Of a DNA stretch of 64,000 bases, positions 21,923-34,358 are shown one piece after another. Under the pieces are notes generated by a model. That model worked only from the letters and a program-made list of their open reading frames with translations, was not told where the DNA came from and did not search any database. The stretch is from positions 39,324,671 to 39,388,670 of the forward strand of contig NC_134399.1 in the NCBI RefSeq assembly GCF_050003625.1, given 5' to 3'. The DNA is from Haematobia irritans. Its lineage: Eukaryota > Arthropoda > Insecta > Diptera > Muscidae. A program made the position numbers and the translations under genes. The number at the start of each line of letters is the position of its first letter. Position 1 is the first letter of the stretch.

Positions 21923-22239
21923 CAGCCTTGCATACAGAAGGTCGTGGTTTCAATTCCTGCTTCGATCGAACACCAAAAAAGTTTTTTAGTGGTGGATTAT
22001 CCCACCTCAGTAATGCTGGTGACATTTCTGAGGGTTTCAAAGCTTCTCTAAGTGGTTTCACTGCAATGTGGAACGCCGTTCGGACTCGGCTATAAAAAGG
22101 AGGTCCCTTGTCACTGAGCTTAACATGGACTCGGGCAGCACTCAGTGATAAGAGAGAAGTTCACCAATGTGGTATCACAATGGGCTGAATAGTCTAAGTG
22201 AGCCTGATACATCGGGCTGCCATCTAACCTAACCTAACC
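21923..22239 (+). mobile_element. SINE1, 5'-truncated
   Basis: It starts inside the tRNA-like head at CAGCCTTGCATACAG and runs through the body ('ggtggattatcccacctcag') to an AACCTAACCTAACC tail. The A-box part is gone. I cannot define a target duplication. Confidence 0.82.
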
Positions 22240-23051
22240 ACCCACACTGAATTACTAATCATAAGAATTTGTGGGGTAACATTGATATAGGTCTGGGAGA
22301 TAAACCGCAGTTGCATATATAAGAAAATTAAGGGGTACATGTTTATGGTTGCTTTGTGTCAATCTGACTATAGTTCATTGTCAGTGTTGCCAGAGAAAAT
22401 GTTCGGTTTACCCTACAAGGACAAAAAAAGTTCCCTACTTTCCCATACATTCCCAAACAATTTTCCCTACAATATTTTCATTAAATTTAAACAAATTTTA
22501 CAAAACAAAAATGGTTCTAAGTACTTTATTATTTTAAAACATGAAAATGCAACGTATATAACCTAAAAATAAATTTGTATTACCACCACGGTTGCCACAG
22601 TTGGTAGAATTCTACCGAAAATAGTATTTTTTTGTTAAATCTCTATAGAAATAAAATTTTGAAAAAAACAATTTTTTTAAGAACATTTTCTATAGAAATA
22701 AAATTTCAATAATAAATTCTATAGAAAAAAAATTGAGAAAAGAATCCATAGAAATAAAATTTTTGAGGATTTTTTTTATAGAAATAATATTTTGAAAAAA
22801 AAAATTATATAGAAATAAAATTTTAACAAAATTTTCTATAGAAATAAAATGTTGACAAAATTTTCTACAGGAATAAAGTTTTAACAAAAATTTCTATAGA
22901 AATATTTGTTTGGTAGATTTGTGGTAATCTTCAAATTTTGTTAGATTTTTTTGGCACGAGTGGTAACTGTTGTTACCACACATTGTTAAAGATCAACCCT
23001 TGCCGGCTTCTAATTTCCTCCTCTAGAGCCACCAAAATGTAAAAATTATTA

Positions 23052-24349
23052 AAGGGTGATACGGGCAAAATTTGGTCAAAATAAACTTGACGTATTTCTT
23101 TCAATTTTGCATTTAAAAAACCTGAACACCCCTCGTTTTGAAGGTGTGTGTGTGTAGAATGTTGCTCCTATTTTGATTTTGGAATTCACTCTTCAGTTGT
23201 CAAAATGCCGTCCAAGCAAGAAGAGCAGCGTATCAAAATTTTGCTCGCGCATCGCGAAAATCCGAGCTACTCGCACGCAAAGCTGGCAAAATCGCTAAAA
23301 GTTGCCAAATCAACCGTTACAAATGTAATTAAAGTGTTTTGGGAACGTTTGTCGATGGCTGAAGTCTGGATCGGGGGGAAATCGAAAACCGGAAGCCGCT
23401 GAGACGACAAAGAGAGTTGCCGGTAGTTTCAAGCGAAACCCTAACCTCTCTCTCCGAGATGCCGCAAATAAGCTGGGTGTATCGTTTACAACCGTGCATC
23501 GAGCCAAAAAACGAGCCGGACTATCGACTTACAAGAAGGTAGTGACTCCAAATCGCTATGATAAACAAAATACGACGGCCAAAGCGCGATCCCGGAGGCG
23601 GTACACGACGATGCTGACGAAGTTTGACTGCGTGGTAATGGACGACGAAACCTACGTCAAAGCCGACTACAAGCAGCTTCCGGGACAGGAGTTTTATACG
23701 GCAAAAGGAAGGGGAAAGGTAGCAGATATTTTCAAGCACATAAAACTGTCAAAGTTCGCAAAGAAATATCTGGTTTGGCAAGCCATCAGTACCTGTGGCT
23801 TGAAAAGCAGCATTTTCATAGCATCCGGGACTGTCAACCAAGAAATTTACGTGAAAGAGTGTTTGAATAAACGTCTGCTGGCTTTCCTGAAGAAACACGG
23901 TTGTTCCGTACTGTTTTGGCCGGATTTGGCATCTTGCCATTACGGTAAAAAGGCCATGGAGTGGTACGCCGCCAACAACGTGCAGGTGGTTCCCAAGGAC
24001 AAGAACCCTCCCAACACGCCAGAGCTCCGCCCAATTGAGAAATACTGGGCTATTGTCAAGCGGAACCTAAAGAAGACCAAAAAAACTGCTAAGGACGAGC
24101 AGCAGTTCAAGGCAAACTGGCTTTCTGCGGCGAAGAAGGTGGACAAGGTGGCTGTACAAAATCTGATGGCAGGTGTCAATCGTGAGGTCCGGCAATTCGG
24201 ATTTGGAAAAGCGAAAGCCTAACTGAATATTTTTCTTGAATTTTATACTAATTGAACTTGAAAAAGAAATTTAATTTGATTTTTTAAATAAATGATTTCA
24301 CCGATTTACACGCGTTTTCCCTTGACCAAATTTTGACCGTATCACCCTT
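23052..24349 (+). mobile_element. Tc1/mariner-type transposon, DD37E (ITmD37E-like), 1.3 kb
   Basis: The terminal inverted repeat AAGGGTGATACGG, extended by a CAAAATTTGGTCAA block, occurs at both ends with one or two mismatches. TA is duplicated at 23050-23051 and 24350-24351. The related Fam-3 copy at 1355-1385 shows the unoccupied site, 'aaaaattattacaaattg'. One gene fills the element. It inserted into Fam-3 and is clearly younger than that copy. Confidence 0.92.
23205..24222 (+). pseudogene. DD37E transposase with one frameshift
   Basis: This would encode an about 338-residue transposase that binds the terminal repeats and catalyses cut-and-paste transposition. The ATG at 23205 starts MPSKQEEQRIKILL. 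A helix-turn-helix (HAKLAKSLKVAKSTVTNVIK) follows, then a second one (LSLRDAANKLGVSFTTVHRA). The catalytic triad appears as VVMDDE (first D), WPDLASCH (second D) and ELRPIEKYW (E), with 37 residues between the second D and the E, hence DD37E, a group first described in mosquitoes. The reading frame shifts once at about 23360-23375, after LSMAEV, where the upstream frame stops at 23402. The catalytic domain itself is open from about 23366 to 24222. This copy is probably inactive. Confidence 0.9.
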
Positions 24350-24779
24350 TACAAATTGTGTTGAGTGAAAATGTCCCTACATTGTGGCTCTAGAGGCGCT
24401 AAATATTAGAAAAAACCTGCTTGTAGGGAATTTCCCCTCCCCTACTACTGCACCTATGGGGTTTGTATGCCACTTAACATATTTTAGCCCATTATTAAAA
24501 AAGAGAAAATCGCTCAATTAGTGTGGGTAATAAATCCAAATTTGTAAAAATCGAGCAATATTCTTATGTAAGAGCTACAAGTATGTATAAATACAATCGG
24601 CTAGCATATCAAAATTGGAAATTTGAGTAACATTGGTTAATAAATAAAAGTATTAAAGCCAAATTTTGGAAAATCGAGCGATGCATATTTATGGGAGCTA
24701 AATGTAAATCTGAACCAATTTGGATAATATTTTGTTATGTTACCTTGTACACAATACATATATGGGAGCTATATCTACA

Positions 24780-25057
<278 letters not shown>

Positions 25058-26213
25058 AGCTATATCACAATCTGAACCGATTGCGATGAAATTTTGCACA
25101 TGAAGTTAGTGCTATAGAAGATTACACTTTGAGTACTATCGGTTGATAAATATAGGGTTTATAGCCAAATTTAGAAAAATCGTTCGCTACATTTATATGG
25201 GAGCTATAGCTAAATCTGTACAGATTTCCATGATTTTTTGCACATATATTTAGTGCTGTAGAAGATTACATTTAGTCAAATTTGAGTAAGATCGGTTGAT
25301 CGGAATCCCGTGAACTACAAATACATGGACAGACGGACGGACACCAGGTTTCAGGAGGTGATTCTGAGTCGATCGGTATATATTATATGGGGTCTAAAAT
25401 CAATATTTCTGGTAGGCACATTTTTTGGCAGATCAAACTTATTATACCCTGACCACTATGTGGTTTAGGGTATAATAAAATAAAAATTAAATCTAAAACA
25501 CTGAATTGGCATCACATCTGAAAAACTGCTGCGAAAGCAATACAGCGGGTACTTGAAAAGATGTCTGCAACCCTATAACCAGTGTTATCGTTGGAAATTT
25601 TGAAAAAGTCACAAAAAAAGTTGCATATTCTATAAAGGTCGCACAAAAAGTCCCATGATGATAAAAAAAGTCGCTTACATTTGTAAGGTATTTCTATTAC
25701 AAACAATGTTCTATAAATCAACACAAAAACAATGAAGGAACAATTCCTTTAAAATTAAAAGATATTTTACCAACTTATTGTAACATAAAATTCAGTAAAA
25801 CTTAAACTTTCAAGAGATTAAAAATAGATTTTTTTTATTGATAAAATTATCAGAAATGTAGGCGAATTCCACCCAGTACCAATTTAAAGCTTTTAAATCA
25901 ATTAAAATAATAAATATATTTTTTATACTACACTTCTAATTGACTCTGTGAAATATATTGCATGTATGATTTGTTTATGACAAACTCTTGCAAGTTTTTC
26001 CTGGAAACAAAATCCCTAGCAAAATTTTGCAACTTCTCTATTTCTCAAATGTCTCATTTGATCTCTAGCTCTTTTTTACTGGCTTTTTGGACTAAACGAA
26101 CGGCTTCCAGTAAAAATTTGTGACAATTATCACAAATTATTTGGTACCAGAAAGGATCTAGTGGTTGAAATGGTATGCAATAAAACAAAGACTGAACAAA
26201 CCAGAACAACGTG

Positions 26214-26335
26214 TAGGTTAGGTATCGTGAGTTATAAGTAGCTCAATGACAAGTGAACTCCTTTTTATAGCCGAGTTCAAACGGCGTTTCAAATTGCGGT
26301 GAAGTACTTAGAGAAGCTTTGAAACACCCAACATC
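26214..26335 (-). repeat. SINE1 remnant
   Basis: It matches the tail and middle of SINE1 ('gtaggttaggta', 'ctcctttttatagccgagtt', 'ttagagaagctttgaaac') with many changes. It is cut off at 26335 by the tRNA-module element. Confidence 0.75.
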
Positions 26336-26605
26336 CACGCGCAAAAAAATAATTCTTTCCTCCCAAACGAAATTTTAGACAAACAAAGTTCGTTTCTCAT
26401 TTGCTTTTCGCTGAAAGGAAGTGTATTTGGTAGAAAAGTATATACTTTTTATGATAAACGTTTATTCTTTTCCAGGATGTAAAAACAAATTCATAAAGAC
26501 ATAAAGACTTCACTTCCACGAAGTTTTTTAGTTCTTAGCACCCTTTTCTGTAATACAAACAATGTAGAAGAAATTATACGATTTTATACATTAATTTTTT
26601 TTACC

Positions 26606-26673
26606 TACCTGGACGGATCGAACCGCGGACCATGCAATTTGTAAGCCAACACACTATCCACTGAGCTATGTGG
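26606..26673 (-). other. tRNA-Val(TAC)-like module in H2
   Basis: Minus-strand TAGCTCAGTGGATAG, CTTACAA and GGTTCGATCCG are in tRNA order. A short deletion in the T-arm relative to 3075-3144 argues against a working tRNA. Confidence 0.45.
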
Positions 26674-26779
26674 ATATTGTCATCAATAGACAATTACCCA
26701 TATAAGTTATATTTATATAGCATAGCTTGCGGCGCCCACGAGCCGATTAAACAAAGTTTATTTAACAGAAAAATACATT

Positions 26780-26848
26780 TAGTTGGGCACCGTGGAGCAC
26801 GTCCGACTTGCATGCCAAGGGTCGGGGGTTCGATCCCTGCTTTCACCA
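26780..26848 (+). other. tRNA-like module in H2, divergent to the previous one
   Basis: It contains GGGCACCGTGGAGCACG and GGGGTTCGATCCCTGC (perfect B-box). It is the counterpart of 2901-2966. Confidence 0.45.
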
Positions 26849-27165
26849 AAGTTTTTTTTTTTTTTACATATATTCCAGATATGGTCGGAAGATTCCGAAA
26901 AAATGTTCAACATTACATTCTACTATATTAAATTTTTACTATGAACTGTAAAATGTGTCTTATTAAAGACCTAAAGTCAGAAAAGAACAGTGTTTGATAT
27001 AAACGAAATGGACCGTGTTGTTGGTTCAAAAATAACTTTTTTACTGAAAAAATAAAAATTTTGTAACAAACGAATTTTTTTGGTGATAAAATTATATACT
27101 TTTCGAAGCAATTCAAAAAACTCTAACAAAAGAAAAACGTTTTCGGTTTTTTGATGTTTGGTCAA

Positions 27166-27225
27166 AACTGGGATTGAATCCATGACCAAGGAGGGCCACT
27201 GCACAAAGGTGGCACGCACGTAAGG
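27166..27225 (-). other. Third tRNA-like stretch in H2, weak
   Basis: On the minus strand, TGCGTGCCACCTTTGTGCAG is followed by GGATTCAATCCCAG, a one-change B-box. The arrangement recalls the other modules, but pairing is poor. Confidence 0.3.
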
Positions 27226-27476
27226 CGCTCGGCGATTAAAAAAATTGCTTTAAATTTAAGCACTTCCCTTTTGTGCGACGCACATTTTCCGTATTTTAAA
27301 AAAGTCGCATGACGTCAGAAAGGTTTCGAAATGCGACTACAGTCGCACAACGGTAACACTGCCCATGTAAAATTGCTTGATTTTATGCCAAATTTGCACT
27401 ACTTCCGGATCCAAAAAGAAAATTTTCTTTGCGTTTTTGACTACGCTTTCCGCTGGGTGGTTTTTGACACAAATTA

Positions 27477-27762
27477 CACACAAAAATTTTTTTTCTGATT
27501 CAATCACGAAATTAATTGATCCAATTAATTTTTAATTGAAATGTCTTCAATCACAGAAATGATAGTATCAATTAAAAAATTAATTGAAGGTCAATTAAAA
27601 AGTTAATTGATCCAATTAAAAAATTAATTGATACTATTATTTTTGTGATTGATTTTCGTTTCAATTAAAAAATTTGTTGAATCAATTAAATTTTTAATTG
27701 AATATTTTTTAAAACTCAATTAAAATTTTAATTGGAAAAATTTTTGAGAAATTTTTTGTGTG
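27477..27762. mobile_element. TA-flanked MITE built from CAATTAA motifs
   Basis: The 286-bp element has ends CACACAAAAATTTTTT and AAATTTTTTGTGTG, with TA on both sides (27475-27476, 27763-27764). The interior repeats TTAATTGATCCAATTAA-type palindromes, so either strand can fold extensively. It is non-autonomous; the TA target suggests a Tc1/mariner-type mobiliser. Confidence 0.7.
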
Positions 27763-27774
27763 TAGGTTTGTAGA

Positions 27775-29015
27775 TTTACAAAATAAGCTATTGACTTGAA
27801 ACCTGGCACAAGTAGTTGTTATTGATGTAAACCGGATGGTATTGCAAATGGGCCATATCGGACCAGTACGTATAGACCCTATATAAACCTCTATGAGGAG
27901 CCTCTATGAAAAGCAAATTTCATCCGATCCGGTTAAAATTTGGAACATGGTGTTGGTATATAGTCTCTAACAATCATGCAAAAATTGGTCCATATCGGTC
28001 TATAATTATATATAGCCCCCATATAAATCGATCCCCTGATTTTGCTTGAGGGTCCTTTTTGATGAGCAAATTTCATTCACTCCGGTTGAAATTTGGAACG
28101 TGGTGTAAGTATATGGCCACTAACAACCATGCAAAAATTGGTCCCCATGGGTTCATAGTTATATAGCCCCCATATAAACCGATCCCCAGATTTGAACTCC
28201 GGAGCCTCTTGGAGGATTAAATTTCATCCGATTTGGTTGAAGTTTTGTACGATATAATAGTATATGGTCTCTAACATCCGTGCAAAAATTGGTCCATATC
28301 GGTTCACAATTATATATAGGCCCCATATAAATCGATTCGCAGATTTGACCTCCGGAGCCTCTTGGAGGAGCAATTTTCATTCGACTCGGTTGAAATTTGG
28401 TACATTGTGCTAGTGTATGTCCGCTAACAACCATGCCAAAATTGGTCCATATTGGTCTATAGTTATATATAGCCCCTGATAAATCGATATCGGTTCATAA
28501 TTGTATATATCCCCATATAAAGGGACCCCCGAATTTCAATAATTACCTCTCAAAAGTATGAAATTATTTATAGAATTTTTTTTTATAGTGAAGTAGTGAT
28601 TTATATTCGTATTTAATCTACCTTTCTTGTCTAAGATATATCACGTATGGACTAACTTTCAATTTATAAGACGATTTTAAGAAGTTTAAGCTACTCTACC
28701 ATCGGCAAGTATTGCAGCAACCCAAGTAATTCGATTGTGGATGGCAGTCTTTAGTAGAAGTTTCTACCTGGCTGAACTTACGGCCGAATATACAGTATGT
28801 CAAGAAAGTCTTTTGACATTGCCAAATATTTCAAATTCCAGAAATAATTGAAGTAAAAATCGAGTTGTTAATTCGTTTTGAGAAAAATAAAATATGTATA
28901 CTTTGCAAAATACATAATAAAATATTTTTTAAAATTAAATTATATTTAATTTTGGAACAAAACATAAGTTTTATCCTATTGTCAAAACACTTTCTTGACA
29001 TACTGTACATGTTTA
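27775..29015 (-). mobile_element. Fam-2 element, hairpin end missing, with a MITE at its terminus
   Basis: It enters at 'agctattgacttgaaacctg' and has six or so diverged units (27850-28550), then the tail ('ccatcggcaagtattgc') and 'gaacttacggccgaatata', interrupted at 28791 by a MITE, with 'catgtttaacttg' after it. The 29-bp repeats are absent. Divergence is higher than in the copies at 10.6-21.9 kb. Confidence 0.75.
28793..29005. mobile_element. Tc1/mariner-type MITE, 213 bp
   Basis: The inverted ends CAGTATGTCAAGAAAG and CTTTCTTGACATACTG are perfect over 16 bp and extend as TCTTTTGAC/GTCAAAACA. TA is duplicated at 28791-28792 and 29006-29007. It interrupts the Fam-2 terminus. No coding capacity. 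Confidence 0.88.
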
Positions 29016-29820
29016 ACTTGCTATAACCATTTTTGGTGTCTTAAAATTTCTCAACGGTGACGCGGTGTACAGGTTCTGGGATTGATCAATTTCTCATAGT
29101 TTTAGATAAGATTTCTTTTTTCATACATACTACCGCCAGCAACAGAGCAACATTTTTTTTTGAGTTTTTCGTTACCTGTAATTTAAGTAGCGATTGGCAT
29201 GGCACTAAACTGTTTCCAAAAGCTTAATTGTTAATAAAACTAGAAGTTGAAGTCTTCGTGACTTGAGAGTGTCCGTAAGGGGAGGGGAGATTATATAGAA
29301 TTTTCAGAAGATTACATCAAGGAAGCTCCCACCCTCGCCTTGCCAACCAATTATATATGGACCACTTTCAATGGCAAGTGTGTGCTTCCATATATCTTCA
29401 TTTCATAGTTCTTGCATTTAGTTTTGATTGTACGAATGTTTTTGAATGCAGACAAATAAAACTAAAAGCTCTTTTAAAGAAAGTCTGGAGAAATTATTTT
29501 TAAGTTTCTTCGTACAATGGACATTACGCCTTTCATTCCTAAATTACACAAATTCTTTAAAAATGAAAACAATGTTAAATACTTTATCAAAATGAGTTGT
29601 CAAGGAAGTTTAAATTACTCACACCTAAATGAGATCAACTTTGATGGTGAAAAAGTGCATAAGAGTACTTTAGAATTCACTTAGGAACAACAACAAAACA
29701 CACCTCAAAACATGTAAAATTAAGTGAATGTGGTGAGAGCACTTACACACACATATACACACGCGAATGCTACATACTCATACTGGATATAGTTTACCCA
29801 GTAGGAAAAAGCGTCGTGTT
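29016..29820. other. Unassigned interval, no repeat or gene recognised
   Basis: The sequence is of mixed complexity and includes a GC-richer patch (about 29265-29345). No open frame of note and no match elsewhere in the window. Confidence 0.4.
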
Positions 29821-29828
29821 GTTATAAC

Positions 29829-31205
29829 CAGCGTTGCCAATTTAGCTTTTTTCCCGCTAGATTTGGCTTTTTTTGAAGACGTTTAGCGGGAAAAAAATGC
29901 ATTTAGCTTTTAGCTTTTTTTCTGGCTTTTTTTCATGACCCTTTTAGCTATTTTTGGCTTTTTTATTTTCGACATGTTTCTATTGAAATATGGATAAATC
30001 GGCGTTTTTATCTAAGCCTTGCTGTAAGTATAAGGGTTTCCACATATTTCAAAGCTCAGTTGAAACATTAATAATGAGTCCAGCCATTATGCGGGCATTT
30101 TTGTAGCAAATACACCTTGTTGTAAAGATTTTCATTATATACATAAAGGTTATCGTAAACTTTAAATCTACTATTACCATACAAATTTGTTAGAAAAAAA
30201 TTGGGAATATTATCATTTGACTCATTTATCCTTTTTATGTTATTATAATATTCTAAAGTTATTACGATATTACTAAATTAAAATAGTAGATGTGAATAGC
30301 TTTGTGCACTGAAAAAATATTGTCGTCTCCTTAAAATACGAACGCGAATTTTGGTTATAATAGCATTTGTGAATTTCTTTTATATAAACTGTTTTCCTTG
30401 TCCAAAAGACGATAAAGTCGTTTTGTCCTTATAATTAAGTGATTCAACTTAAAAATGGGTATATTTTCATGAAAGAAGGAAGAATAAATGAAATAGTCTT
30501 TAAATGTGAGGGGTTTTTGCATCTTAACCACCAACCAAAATAGCGTTCAAAAATAGAAGATGTTTTTCAACACTTTATTTTAAAAACGTATATATACAAT
30601 AATTTCTACTTGAAGTCGAGTCTGAATTTGGAAATTTAAGTTGGCGTCAGCACGTTTTTAAAGCACTTTGATAGCTCATGAAGAAAAGGAAAATGTTTTT
30701 ACTGGGAAATGTAAACTATAGGTATTTTCTACAATTTAAATAAAAGTAATGTATTTCGAATTTTTCACAATTTCAAATCCAAACAAAAATTTTATTTAAA
30801 AAAATTACAAATCATTTTTTTACCAAATCCAAAGCATGCTTAGATCATTTAATATTTTAAAATAACAAGTAAATAAAATAGAGGTGTTGGGAAGGTAGCT
30901 CCCACAAAACGAAGGACTTCCAGTAAAAAATTTGTGATAGTAATCAAAATGTATCGAATACGCAAACAGAGCTAATATGCCTTAGATATTGTTACAGTCT
31001 CACAGAAGTGGAATTAAAATGAAAATAGTATGCATTGTAAGTGAAATAAAGCATTTAAGTTTGTTAAATTTCAATCAAAAATGTGACTTTTGATACAAAA
31101 AAATTTAGCTTTTTTTCTAGCTATTTTTTAGCATTTTTTAGCTTTTTTTAGCTATTTTTTTGGGCAAATCTAGCGGTTTTTGGTGAAACAATTCTGGCAA
31201 CGCTG
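29829..31205. mobile_element. Non-autonomous hAT element, 1.38 kb, 8-bp target duplication
   Basis: Terminal repeats are CAGCGTTGCCA (left) and its complement TGGCAACGCTG (right), extended inward by 'tttagc'-rich stretches and TCTAGCGG/CCGCTAGA. The octamer GTTATAAC lies at 29821-29828 and 31206-31213, fitting the hAT target preference nTnnnnAn. There is no transposase frame. A diverged copy of the CACTGAAAAAA element lies inside at about 30307. Confidence 0.88.
30307..30690 (+). repeat. Diverged CACTGAAAAAA-type MITE copy
   Basis: The start CACTGAAAAAATATTGTCG and the segments 'ttccttgtccaaaag' and 'cttgaagtcgagtct' match the element at 37992-38630. The right terminus is not clear. Confidence 0.6.
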
Positions 31206-31351
31206 GTTATAACGTACCTTATTTAGGAGCCAGAAGTGATGCCACACAAATGCAAACTCTATTTCAAAATAACATTGGGTGTCACATTATCCTACGCATT
31301 CCATGAGAGCTGTGTTAACAGGTCTGTTTTTTCTTACCAGAATTCAACTAA

Positions 31352-32566
31352 AAACAAGTAAGGAAAGTCTTATGTCGGCCGGGGCCGACTATATTTTACC
31401 CTGCATCACTTTATAGATCCACGTTTTCGATACCATATCAAATATGTCAAATGTTTTGAGTGCTATATATAGAGGTTTTTGTACCAAATACATACATTTA
31501 AATCTGACTCGATCTGGACAAAATTGTTTAGACTTCCACAAAATAGATTTAAAATTTATGTCGGCTAATGCCTTGGGATGGAACACAATGTTACTAAAAA
31601 AAATATGAGAAACATTTAATTTACAAGCATAGTTAGAATGTTAATTCTACCCCTCTTCAAAATTTCACGTAAATCAGAGTACAAGTTTAGCTTCTGTGGT
31701 CATATCAGTCTAAATTGGGCGAAAGTATATATGAGAGCGATATCTGAATATGAACCGATTGAACGATTGAATCAAATTTATTACACTTGCCTATAGTACA
31801 ATTGTTCTCCAAGTGCAAAATTTCAACCAAATTGGGGTAAAACTGTGGCTTCTGGGAGTCACCGTGGTGCAATGGTTAGCATGCCCGCCTTGCATACACA
31901 AGTTCGTGGGTTCGATTCCTGCTTCGACCGAACACCAAACAATTTTTCAGCGGTGGATTATCCCACCTCAGTAATGCTGGTGACATTTCTGAGGGTTTCA
32001 AAGCTTCTCTAAGTGGTTTCACTGCAATGTGGAACGCCGTTCGGAATCGGCTATAAAAAGAAGGTCCCTTGTCATTGAGCTTAACATGGAATCGGGCAGC
32101 ACTCAGTGATAAGGTAGAATTTCACCAATGTGGTATCACAATGGACTGAATAGTCTAAGTGAGCCTGATACATCGGGCTACCACCTAACCTAACCTATGG
32201 CTTCTGGAGCCATATAAGTGCATATCAGGCGAAAGATATATATGGGGGCTATATGTGAATCTGGACCGATTTCTTCCAAAATCAATAGGGTTCTATTCTG
32301 ACCCAAAACATAAACTTGTGCCAAATTTGAAGTCGATTGGACTAAAACTGCGACCTAGCCTTTGATCACAAAAATGTGTTCACAGACGGACTGACGGACA
32401 GACTGACATGGTTAGATCGACTCAGGAACCCACCATGAGCATTATTGTCAAAGACACCATGTGTCATTATTGCCAAAGACACCATGTGTCTATCTCGTCT
32501 CCTTCTGGGTGTTGCAAACATATGCATCAACTTATAATACCCTGTTCCACAGTCTGGCGCAGTGTT
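31352..32566 (+). mobile_element. Fam-1 element, near full length, with a SINE inside
   Basis: It starts AACAAGTAAGGAAAG with the palindrome GTCGGCCGGGGCCGAC (31373-31388), continues with the terminal segment and diverged units, then 'cagacggactgacggacag', a duplicated 'gacaccatgtgtcattattg' segment (32434-32500), and ends at the hairpin ATACCCTGTTCCAC. The SINE at 31856-32197 is inside. Confidence 0.78.
31856..32197 (+). mobile_element. SINE1, full length
   Basis: The tRNA-like head (GGTGCAATGGTTAGCATG, TTGCATA, GGGTTCGATTCC) is followed by the body and CCTAACCTAACC tail, flanked by TGGCTTCTGG (31846-31855 and 32198-32207). It interrupts Fam-1. Confidence 0.88.
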
Positions 32567-34358
32567 GATTCTTTTTATACCCTCCACTATAGGATGGGGG
32601 AATATTAACTTTGTCATTCCGTTTGTAACACATCGCTCTAAGACCCCATAAAGTATATATATTCTGGGTCGTGGTGAAATTCTGAGTCGATCTGAGCATG
32701 TCCGTCCGTCCGTCTGTTGAAATCACGCTAACTTCCGAACGAAAGAGGCTATCGACTTGAAACTTGGCACAAGTAGTTGTTATTGATGTAGGTCAGATGG
32801 TATTGCAAATGGGCCATATCGGTCCACATTTACGTATAGCCCCCATATAAACGGACCCCCAAATTTGGTTTGCGATTGCTCTAAGAGAAGCAAATTTTAT
32901 CCGATCCGGCTGAAATTTGGAACATGGTGTTAGTATATGGTCTCTAACAACCATGCAAAAATTGGTCCATATCGGTCCATAATTACATATAGCCCCCATA
33001 TAAACCGATCCCCCGATTTGGCTTGCGGAGCTGCTAAGAGAACCAAATTCCATCCGATCCGGCTGAAATTTGGTACATGGTGTTGGTATATGTTCTCTAA
33101 TGACCATGCAAAAATTGGTCCACATCGGCCCATACTTATATATAGCCCCCATATAAACCGATCCTCAGATTTGACCTCCGGAGCCTCTTAGAGGAGCAAA
33201 AGTCATCCGATCCGATTGAAATTTGGAACGTGGTGATAGTATATTGTCTCTAACAACCATGCAAGAATTGGTCCATATCGGTCCATAATTATATATAGTC
33301 CCCATATAAACCAATCTCCCGATTTGGCTTGCGAGGCCTCTAAGAGAAGCAAATTTCATCCGATCCGGCTGAAATTTGGTACATGGTGTTATTATATGGT
33401 CTCTAACAACTATGCAAAAATTGGTCCACATTGGTCCATAATTATATAGCCCCCATATAAACCGATCACCAGATTTGACCTCCGGAGCCTCTTGGAAGAC
33501 CAAAATTCATCTGATTCAGTTGAAAATTGGTACGTGGTGTTAATATATGGCCTCAAACTCCCATGCTAAAATTGGTCGAAATCGGTCCATAATTATATAT
33601 AGCCCCCATATAAACCGATCCCCAGATTTGACCTCCGGAGCCCCGTGGAAGAGCAAAATTCATCCGGTTCGGTTGAAATTTGGTACGTGATATTAGTATA
33701 TGGTATCCAACAACCATGCAGGAATTGGTTCATATCAGTCCATAATTATATATAGCACCCATATAAACCGATCCGCAGATTTGACCTCCGGTGCCTTTTG
33801 GAAAAGCAAAATTCATCCGATCAGGTTGAAATTTTGTACGTGGTGGTAGTATATGATATTTAACAACCATGCCAAAAGTGGTCCATATCAGTCCATAATC
33901 ATATATAGCCCCCATATAAACCGATCCCGAGATTTGGTTTTGGAGCCTCTTGGAGGAGCAAATTTCATCCGAGTCATTAGAAATTTGGTACATTGTGCTA
34001 GTATATAGCCGTTAACAACCATGCCTAACTAGGTGCATATCGGTCTATAGTTATATATAGTCCTCAGATAAATCGATCCCCAATCACACAGAAAAATTGG
34101 TCCATATCAAGTTCATAATTGTATATAGCCCCTATATAAGCGACCCCCATATTTCAATTCTGGCTCTCTACGTATTGTCTAATATATACCACGTATGGAA
34201 TAACTCACAATTTAGAAAACGATGTTAAGAAGTTTTAAGATACCACAACCCAAGTAATTCGATTGTGGATGACAGTCTTTCGTAGGAGTTTCTACGCAAT
34301 CCATGGTGGAGGGTACATAAGATTCGGCCTGGCCGAACTTACGGCCGTTTATACTTGT
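32567..34358 (-). mobile_element. Fam-2 element, full length but diverged, no 29-bp array
   Basis: It opens with TATACCCTCCACTATAGG near 32576, then 'tcgtggtgaaattctgagtc', GTCCGTCCGTCC (32700-32711), about nine units to 34090, the tail, and the palindrome TTCGGCCTGGCCGAA with 'tatacttgtttt' at 34358. It abuts a Fam-1 hairpin end directly. Confidence 0.8.

Larger units (their letters stand above)
26336..27235 (-). mobile_element. Element with tRNA-like modules, longest copy (H2)
   Basis: It is inverted relative to 2673-3465 and adds about 180 bp at its far end, including a third tRNA-like stretch (27166-27225 minus). The 'ttcgaagcaattc' segment matches 597-635. Its uninterrupted sequence 'atcaccaaaaaaattcg' (reverse complement) shows the state into which Fam-3 inserted near 636. 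Confidence 0.6.
25580..27361. mobile_element. hAT-like element with GTCGCA-rich ends, holding other repeats
   Basis: Ends are CAGTGTTATCGTTG at the left and the reverse complement of CAGTGTTACCGTTG at the right; both sub-ends carry repeated GTCGCA/GTCGCAC motifs. The 8-bp flanks (CCTATAAC and CCCATGTA) do not match, so the target duplication expected for hAT is absent or decayed. No transposase is visible. A tRNA-module element and a SINE1 remnant lie inside. Confidence 0.45.

Noticed and set aside
26336..27235. Host exon with flanking introns
   Set aside because: A diverged copy at 2673-3465 shares the same structure, so it is a mobile repeat.
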